Assembly: GCA_900155495.1 (NCBI GenBank)
Contig: FTLJ01000514.1
Coordinates: forward strand, 1 to 64,000
DNA length: 64,000 bases
DNA from: Porogramme epimiltina
Lineage: Eukaryota > Basidiomycota > Agaricomycetes > Polyporales > Polyporaceae
Direction: 5' to 3'
This document shows positions 57,907 to 64,000 of the stretch, one piece after another. The translations under genes were made by a program, and so were the position numbers. Position 1 is the stretch's first letter; each line of letters begins with the position of its first letter. Under the pieces are notes generated by a model that saw nothing but the letters and a program-made list of their open reading frames with translations, had not been told where the DNA came from and ran no database searches.

Positions 57907-58276
57907 GGCGGCCAGAGTGGCGGAGGACGGCGGCAGCGGCGAGGAGGACGTCGAGGGCGACGAGCAAGTGGTACAATCCGCTAGGCGCCGGCGCGAAGGT
58001 CGCGCCCAGTGCCGCCGTGACCCCGGGGAAAGTGACGTTACGAAATCACCGGTCACACCCTGACGTCGGTGGCCATCCCGGCCACCGCCATGCGGTCCCC
58101 TTCCATGTGCTGATCCTCATTCCTGATTCCTCGCTGTCCGAGACTGTCCGCTGTTTCCGTGGTATACCGCCCGCATTACATCTCGGGATATACGAACAAA
58201 TAAGATACTCTTACACCGCCCTCCCTTCCGTGCCCTCGTATTCCTTCCACAGTCCAACAGTCCATCCCGATGTCCC
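57907..58276. other. 5' flank of Rho1-GEF and 3' flank of Sec1
   Basis: Both neighbours are on the minus strand, so this holds the Rho1-GEF promoter and 5' UTR. It contains TGACGT-like motifs near 58031 and 58060. No gene. Confidence 0.4.
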
Positions 58277-61200
58277 TCAGAACCGCAGGAACCCGCGCTT
58301 CTTCTTCTTCTCCTCGGTGTACGTCCCACTGTTGCTGTAGTTGCTACCCGTACTAAGGTTCCCACCTGCTGACATCGGAACTGCGGACGGCGCTGGGCGG
58401 GCGAGCCGCCCGCTCCCGGCGGCAGGTGATGGCGCGGGGGCCGGACGCTGCGGTGCTGGCGCGTCGCGCGAGAAGTACTTCTGGTCGTAGACCTCCTGCG
58501 CTGAACGCAGAGGCGCGCCGGACTCGGGCAGTCCATTTGGCATCGAGCGAGACCCTACACCACCCATCTCGAGCACCTTCAGATCGTCCATAAATTCCCG
58601 TGGCGTGACCGTGTGTGTCGAGCCTATTCCGCGATTAATTGCCCGACCGCATCGGCAAAGGCCAACGCGAAAACAGCGCAGAGTGAGCCAGGGTCGCCAT
58701 CGGGGCGCGAAAAGAGAAACGTGTACGCACCGATGATGATATCTTTGTTCAGACTCTTCGAAAGAAGATACGCCTCACGCATCTCCGAATACGTCATACC
58801 GCCGGCAACAAAAACCATTATCCGCTGCCGAGTGTCGTTTTGCGTACCTGCGCCCCGAGTGGCCTTGTGCCAACTAGGCTTTTGGCTACGCAAGGACACC
58901 GCAGGTTGCACCGGAGGGGTTGCCGAACGCAAGCTGCTAGCAGCCGAGGATACTGATGGCGAGTCTTTGACATACGGGAAAAGGGTCGGATCCAGCTTGT
59001 TCGCAACGTGCTCCTGTAGAAAGTGTCTAGGCATCAAACGTTGCTCAGCAATATGTCGTCATACCTCGAGGACCGTCCGCAGGACTGGCTTGTATCGTGA
59101 GAGCTCATACTCTTCGTCGTTGTTAGTCTTTTGCTTGAGTTTCTTCTTCGTATCTTTGTCACCGGATTGCTATTCCCACCTTCAGAACGGGCTAGAAGAC
59201 CAACGACGCAATGTATGACGTGACCCACCCTGCTTATCCGCACGCCCAGCTGCACGAGTGCGTTGACCGCATCTTGCTCCGCCATCGTGAGGCGGGCATG
59301 CTGATACAGTCGCCTTCGATCTTCGTCTGGCACGCCGTCGCGGTGCTGGATGTAGAGAGCGATGATCCGGACTTTATTCATGTTGCTGTGGAGGCGAGGG
59401 CAAGTAGGATCACGGGACGGGGAATGCCGAAACGGCGACACATCCTCGCTACGTCAGTGGAAAACCCCAAACGTCCCTGAATGTCATGACACGTACACGA
59501 CATCGCGGCTGTCTAGTAGGGGGACCATCTCCTCGACAAGCGTTTTCGGTGTTTTACCCTCGGCGGTTACGCCAGTGGCGCAGTTCTACCTTAATCAGTA
59601 CAGAGTGTGAATGCAGATACGGTGCGTACATACCTGCTCAACGTTGGCAACAGCCGGTAGCTTATCTCGTTCGAAGATACCCATGCACTCCTGTGCCATA
59701 CTTAGGTGCAGCGAGAACTAGAACCCCGATCCCAGATGAGGAGCCGCCGAAGCACATCCAAATTTATCCTTACCTTGTCCCTCTGTTCCTGATATTGGGG
59801 TAAGTTGGCCAGGAGATCCTTCATATCGTTCAGGCTCGCTGCGCCATCTCTGGGAGCCAGGCGTCATCGATACTGTGGTCAGTGGAGATGCAAGCCATGA
59901 CGTACCCCTTAAACCCCGCGTTGTCCTGTAAAAACTGGTTGAAGTCCGCCATGAGCTTGTCGATCGCCTCGCGCATGTGCATGTGCCGGATCTCCGTCCA
60001 CACGTTATCGGCATCTGAGAGCGTCGCGACCTTGTCCTCCGCCCCAACCTGGGTCTGGAACTTGTACCTGAAAGTTCGAAGCCTGAGCTTCTCCTCCTGC
60101 TGGGAGCCGTGCCTGGGCTGCGCACCTGTATGACGTCCCATCCTCGATGGGCAGCAAATCGTTCGCCATCGCCTGGTACGTGAACTCGTGCAGCAGGGGC
60201 GCGACCGTGTCCATCGCCCTGTCCGTCACGATCAGCGTTCCGCGCGGCCGCACCGGGTCCGCGGGCTTCGGGAAGTCGGGGTTTGCCTTCTTGTGTTCGT
60301 CAAGGTTCTGCTGCACCATGAACGCAAGCACTTTCGCGACGTAATCACCTTCCACGCTCTCGTACGCCCGTGCATCCTGTCCCCGCGCCAGGTTCGTCCG
60401 CCACCGGCCACTGCCTTCCGTTGGTGGGGGCGGCCGCGTACTGGCATGTGGCTGAAGCGGTCCGAGAGGTTGATGGTGGGAGGGAATATAGTATCGGATG
60501 TAGGGATACTCATTCAGTGTAACGCATACGTTGGATATCTGTGGGGCACTGCTTAGGCACCGAGCATGCTGCAGCTCAACAGAAACTCACCATTCGACTC
60601 ATGAAGCGAAGCTCCTCATTCAACCTGTCACGCCACGGCTTGAAAGACGTCTCGCTCCGTGGTGAACTGTAGATGTTGAAGAATACGCCGGGGTTGCGGA
60701 CAGAGAAAGCCTGAGCCTCAGTAGCTTGTATGTGCTTAGGTCAATACTCACACGAGATGCTTGGAATAGATCACAACATACCCCAGAAGTTTAGGAAGAG
60801 TTCTTGGAGCGCCTTCAGATATGGTTCCGCAGGGGATGACGTCAAACGTTCGAATAACTGCTCAGGCAATCCTTTGTAGCAGCGTCAGATCCCTCCAATG
60901 CGCGCGGACAGACAGAACACCCCCAGGCAACCCTAACAAGAGCGACAACATACCATCGAGGAAGAAGAGGTGTGCACCCGCGTACTGCTGATTTCCGCCG
61001 GAGAAGTCACGGATGATGCGGTCTACATTCTGAGATGTCGCCATGAGGAGGTACATAGCCTCTAGTCCCGGCTGAGGCTCGCGGTGGCTGGTGATAGATT
61101 CGATTTCTGAGAGAAGGCGGTGCAAAGTTGTCCGACGGTGAATTGTGGCATTTGTAGTGCGGAATTGAGGGAACCATGATTGCAGAGAGAGGCACGCACG

Positions 61201-61520
61201 CAGATGTGGTGGTCAAGAAAGTCCCAGCACGCAGTCCGCGCGTGGCAGATAGAATGCGAGCAAGATGAGTATATGCAGTGTATACGACACAGACAACGAC
61301 GTACGGGTGACATTCTCCTCCAAGACATCGAATTGCTTAAGCACGGAGCTCAGAAGACGCTGCGAATGCTCATCCACGACAAGGATCTTCCATCGGCCTG
61401 GGGGGTTTACGGAGCGGATCGCCTCCAGAAACTCTAGTGCGGGACGTGCATAAGCTAGCTGGCGCCACGGGCAGCAGTCGGCCGCGACGCACTGGACTTG
61501 ACCGTCTGGATGAGCGACAT
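58277..61520 (-). CDS. SEC1: Sec1/Munc18 family SNARE regulator
   Basis: Start at 61520: exon 1 (61493-61520) encodes MSLIQTVKS, and a 59-nt intron then gives KFLEAIRSVNPPGRWKILVV DEHSQRLLSSV. Then YLLMATSQNVDRIIRDFSG, AYHLFFLDG-like, FSVRNPGVFFNIYS, the RGTLIVTDRAMDTVAPLLHE (typical SM RPGTLVIVDRxxDxxxPLLHE), FTYQAMANDLLPIEDGT, VWTEIRHMHMREAIDKLMAD, IIALYIQHRDGVPDEDRRRL, LDPTLFPYVKD, RIMVFVAGGMTYSEMREAYL, and IIIGSTHTVTPREFMDDLK across the last intron. The C-terminus is a Pro/Ala-rich tail ending TEEKKKKRGFLRF. Domain order and length (about 700 residues) fit exocytic Sec1, which binds assembled SNAREs at sites of secretion. The basic C-terminal tail is typical of fungal Sec1. Confidence 0.93.
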
Positions 61521-61975
61521 CGGCGGCGGGTTATTTCGTAGTTACAAGATGCGAGGTACTAGATGAGGAGGAGGCGGGGTGCAGTGGGGCAGGTTCCGTC
61601 TGAGCGTCGAGCAGCTGTGGCTTGGGGAACGCAGTCGAGCTCCGTCGCCCTCGTGCTTCACGGATTCGGGTGGCGGTACATCGCCATCCGGCGATCTGCG
61701 CGGCGGCCTCCGTCGCACCCGGCCCGGACGCCTCAGCCGTGCACCCGGACCATGCTCGGACTTACTCCCGGGTTACGCGTAGCCACTGACGACCATTAAT
61801 GCGCCCGCAAAGCGCACGAAGCACCCGTCGCGACGACGGACAGAACGTAGACGAAGAAACGCGTGTGATTACTGGGACCGGTATATGGTTGTCCAGTCGA
61901 GATGAGTAGAAGTAACAAATCCAAAACGTAGTCCGCTAGCTCCCCGCACGTCTACGGTAACCATGCCAGGACAAC
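61521..61975. other. promoter of Sec1 / 3' flank of chitin deacetylase
   Basis: GC-rich, no gene. Both neighbouring genes are on the minus strand. Confidence 0.45.
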
Positions 61976-63920
61976 TCATAGTGAGCTGGCGAAGGCGGCA
62001 ACGACAGCGGCCGCAGCAACGCTCGCGAACGCAGACGACGGGATGCGCAGGCCCGCAGCGCCGCTGCTGTCCGTAGCAGCACCGCTCGAGCTTGTTGAGC
62101 TGTTGCTGCTGGTCGAGTTAGAGCCAACAATGTCCGTCTGCGCAGTCTCCTTGTACATGTCGTACGTCGGAATGCTCAAGCATTCACCAATAGCCTTGAG
62201 CTGTGATATACCAGGTATGAGCCACCGCAGCTTGGGAATCAAAGATTTACGTACCGTGAAGGCCGGGTCGTGCTTCCGCGCAGCATCAAGCGTGTAGCCA
62301 ACAGCGAGGTCAACGGTAGTCTCGAAGAGGTCATGCTCCAAGACAATGAAGCTATCGCGCACCGCACCATCAGCACGCGTGTTATAGACTACCACGAACC
62401 GATCACGCTTACCCAGTATCGATGAGCGTAGCGTTGCCGAGCAGGCTCTGGAAGATGCTGAACTGCTGCTCGCCAGTGTAGGTGCCGTCCTCAACACGCC
62501 AATCTGCACGCATGTTCAGCGCATGGGCAACGAATACGTGTTAGTGGACGTACCATTGGTGTCGAACGGACCACCAGGACCGCGAGTCCAGATGACGGGC
62601 TTGAGGCCCATCGCGTTCGAGATCGCGCGAACGCGGTTATCTGTGAAAATTGTCAGGACTTCGCTCCTAATATCATGAGAACGACGTACCGATATCACCA
62701 AACGGCGGGCGCATGGTCGTAGGCGTCACGCCAAGAACAGTCTGGATTGCTTTACGCGTCCAGCCAAGCTCAGCGACGATCTGCTCGTTCGTCATCGTCG
62801 TGAGGGCCTAAGCACCGTTATTGTGAGCAATAATTACGACTATATCCGTGTAACGAAATACGTACGTGGTGCGACCAGGTGTGGACGGAAATCTCATTGC
62901 CCATCATGTACTCGGTGATGAGGGTATCGGGGAAAGAGACCACACGCGAGCCGACGACGAAGAACGTCGCCTTCATGTCGTTGTCGTCAAGGAAATCCAG
63001 AATCTTACTGCAATGGAAATCATGTTAGTGCTGGAGCAGGAAGAAGCTAGGGATAACCACTAACGGAGCTATAAACGAACGTCAGTACGTTGTCCTCCAG
63101 CACTCGGAAACAGTGTACTCACTGTAAGGGGCGGGGCCATCATCGAAACTGACACCCCAGGTCAGCTTGTCAGGGCAGGAGGTGATATCGGTGGACGCAG
63201 TGTATCCACCGCACGTCCACCATCCGCGCTCCTCGGCCTCCGCAGCAGCATCAGGATCGCCCGCGCAGGTGTTGTCCTTCGTAGGGCTGAAGTCGGGGAT
63301 GTCTACACCGTCGAGCTCCTTCAGCCACTCCTTCACTTCGTCGGAGTCTGTACGATGCACATGCAATGTCAACTCTGCTCCTCATCAACGTCCCTGAGAA
63401 CAAGACGCACCAGTAGGAGGGATCTTGTCGAGTGCGGGCCAGTCAGCAGAGCTGAAGACGACTGTAATCCACGTCGCGCATGAGCACAAGACCCATACCA
63501 CGACCAAATCCATAGCTAGAACGTACACTTCGTGGGCAGGGCAGGGGCACCCGAGTACGACGGGGTCGCGCCCGCTGCGAAGGTAGAGCGAAGGGAGGGC
63601 GTGGCACCCGCAGGCATGCCAGAGGTGATGCTAGCGAGCGCGGGGACATTGTAGCTGCCCGTACCGGAGGGCGCGACGGTGTTCGATGTGGTCGCGGCCG
63701 CGGACGTCGTGGAAGCCGCAGAGGTGGTGCCAGCGACGGAGCTCGTTGCGGCCACGCTGGACGACGACGACGACGCGCCGACGGCGGAGTCGGAAGAGGC
63801 GACCGAGGCAGACGTTGCCTGGCGCTTCGCGAGGTTGTGGTGGTGGACGTTGTGAGCGTGAACCAGCTCCAGGGAGAGCGAGGCTACGAAAAGAGTGGAC
63901 AGCGCGGGGAGGGCGAGCAT
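61976..63920 (-). CDS. CDA: chitin deacetylase, probably GPI-anchored
   Basis: Start at 63920 with signal peptide MLALPALSTLFVASLSLELV, a HNVHHHNLAKRQ propeptide-like site, and a long Ser/Thr/Ala-rich linker (SVAATSSVAGTTSAASTTSA). Then the carbohydrate esterase 4 (NodB) domain: TWGVSFDDGPAPYS (motif 1, metal-binding DD), GNEISVHTWSHH (motif 2), TMRPPFGD (motif 3), AMGLKPVIWTRGPGGPFD (motif 4), SFIVLEHDLFETTVDLAVG (motif 5). After the catalytic domain comes Ser/Asn-rich sequence and a hydrophobic C-terminus (SVAAAAVVAAFASSL) directly at the stop, which fits a GPI attachment signal. It converts wall chitin to chitosan. About ten exons with introns of 50-60 nt. Matches the basidiomycete Cda1/2-type layout. 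Confidence 0.93.
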
Positions 63921-64000
63921 GGCGTTGCGTGTGCGTGTGCGTCACGGACGTGTGCTGTAGGGCTCGAGGAGGGGGAGGGTCGCAAAGGGGCGCAACTCGC
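63921..64000. other. upstream of chitin deacetylase, window edge
   Basis: Only 80 bp of 5' flank are present. It includes a GTGTGCGTGTGCG run just before the start codon (as read on the plus strand). The core promoter is probably outside the window. Confidence 0.5.

Noticed and set aside
57092..57976. 294-codon minus-strand Pro/Ala-rich frame
   Set aside because: Alternative phase of the low-complexity N-terminal exon of the Rho1-GEF.
58624..59037. Apparent Sec1 C-terminus at FADAVGQLIAE
   Set aside because: A better model splices IIIG to STHTVTPREF across a short intron and continues to the basic tail at 58277, as in Sec1 proteins.

Overview
The window reads as a nuclear genomic segment of a filamentous basidiomycete, most likely an agaricomycete. 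The evidence is many short GT-AG introns of about 50-80 nt that interrupt nearly every gene, two intron-containing tRNA genes with Pol III T-run terminators, and typical fungal housekeeping proteins: Sec1, a Rom2-type Rho1 exchange factor, a dual-targeted carnitine acetyltransferase, a chitin deacetylase, a GH5 hydrolase, a DnaJ-X protein and a UBL-WLM protease. No bacterial features such as operons or CRISPR are present.

Layout. (1) 1-17.7 kb is an accessory cluster. It holds three apparently intact copies (A 964-3853 minus, B 5843-8776 plus, D 14819-17729 minus) and two truncated head-to-head copies (C1, C2) of a multi-exon gene. The encoded protein has an N-terminal helical domain resembling the fungal MLKL-NTD/HeLo-like fold, followed by what I read as a catalytically dead protein kinase domain and a conserved C-terminal region. 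A second paralogous pair, E1 and E2 (unrecognised, disordered), lies tail-to-tail with B and C2. The order [B, E1, C1][C2, E2, D] indicates two tandem copies of a roughly 6 kb block, joined at a perfect 24-bp palindrome (11706-11729). (2) 18.5-23.7 kb is a repeat island: degenerate ~60-bp satellite units with a dyad core, interleaved with two decayed short-chain dehydrogenase fragments and bracketed by inverted CCGGCGGATT-rich repeats. (3) 24.5-35.4 kb is a GC-rich gene-dense core: a single-pass membrane protein, tRNA-Arg(ACG), secreted GH5, DnaJ-X, a disordered protein and UBL-WLM. (4) 35.9-45.5 kb is a second accessory cluster. It is a tandem array of six copies of an unrecognised three-exon gene (copies 1, 2, 3 and 5 look intact, 4 is a pseudogene with an internal inversion, 6 is a fragment), with an unrelated 434-aa gene on the opposite strand between copies 2 and 3. 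A stray first exon of the cluster-1 family lies directly upstream of copy 1. (5) 46-64 kb is core again: a His-rich repeat protein, tRNA-Pro(AGG), carnitine acetyltransferase, Rho1-GEF, Sec1 and chitin deacetylase.

Functionally, the right end groups genes for wall integrity and secretion (Rho1-GEF, Sec1, chitin deacetylase), which is plausible but may be chance synteny. The most interesting biology is the pair of accessory clusters. The left one may encode MLKL-like (helical bundle plus pseudokinase) proteins of a kind linked to regulated cell death and non-self recognition. The right one is a lineage-specific tandem family of unknown function. All gene models come from reading splice sites and comparing paralogs by eye. 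Terminal exons supported by two or more paralogs are the most reliable; internal small exons of the left cluster are approximate.
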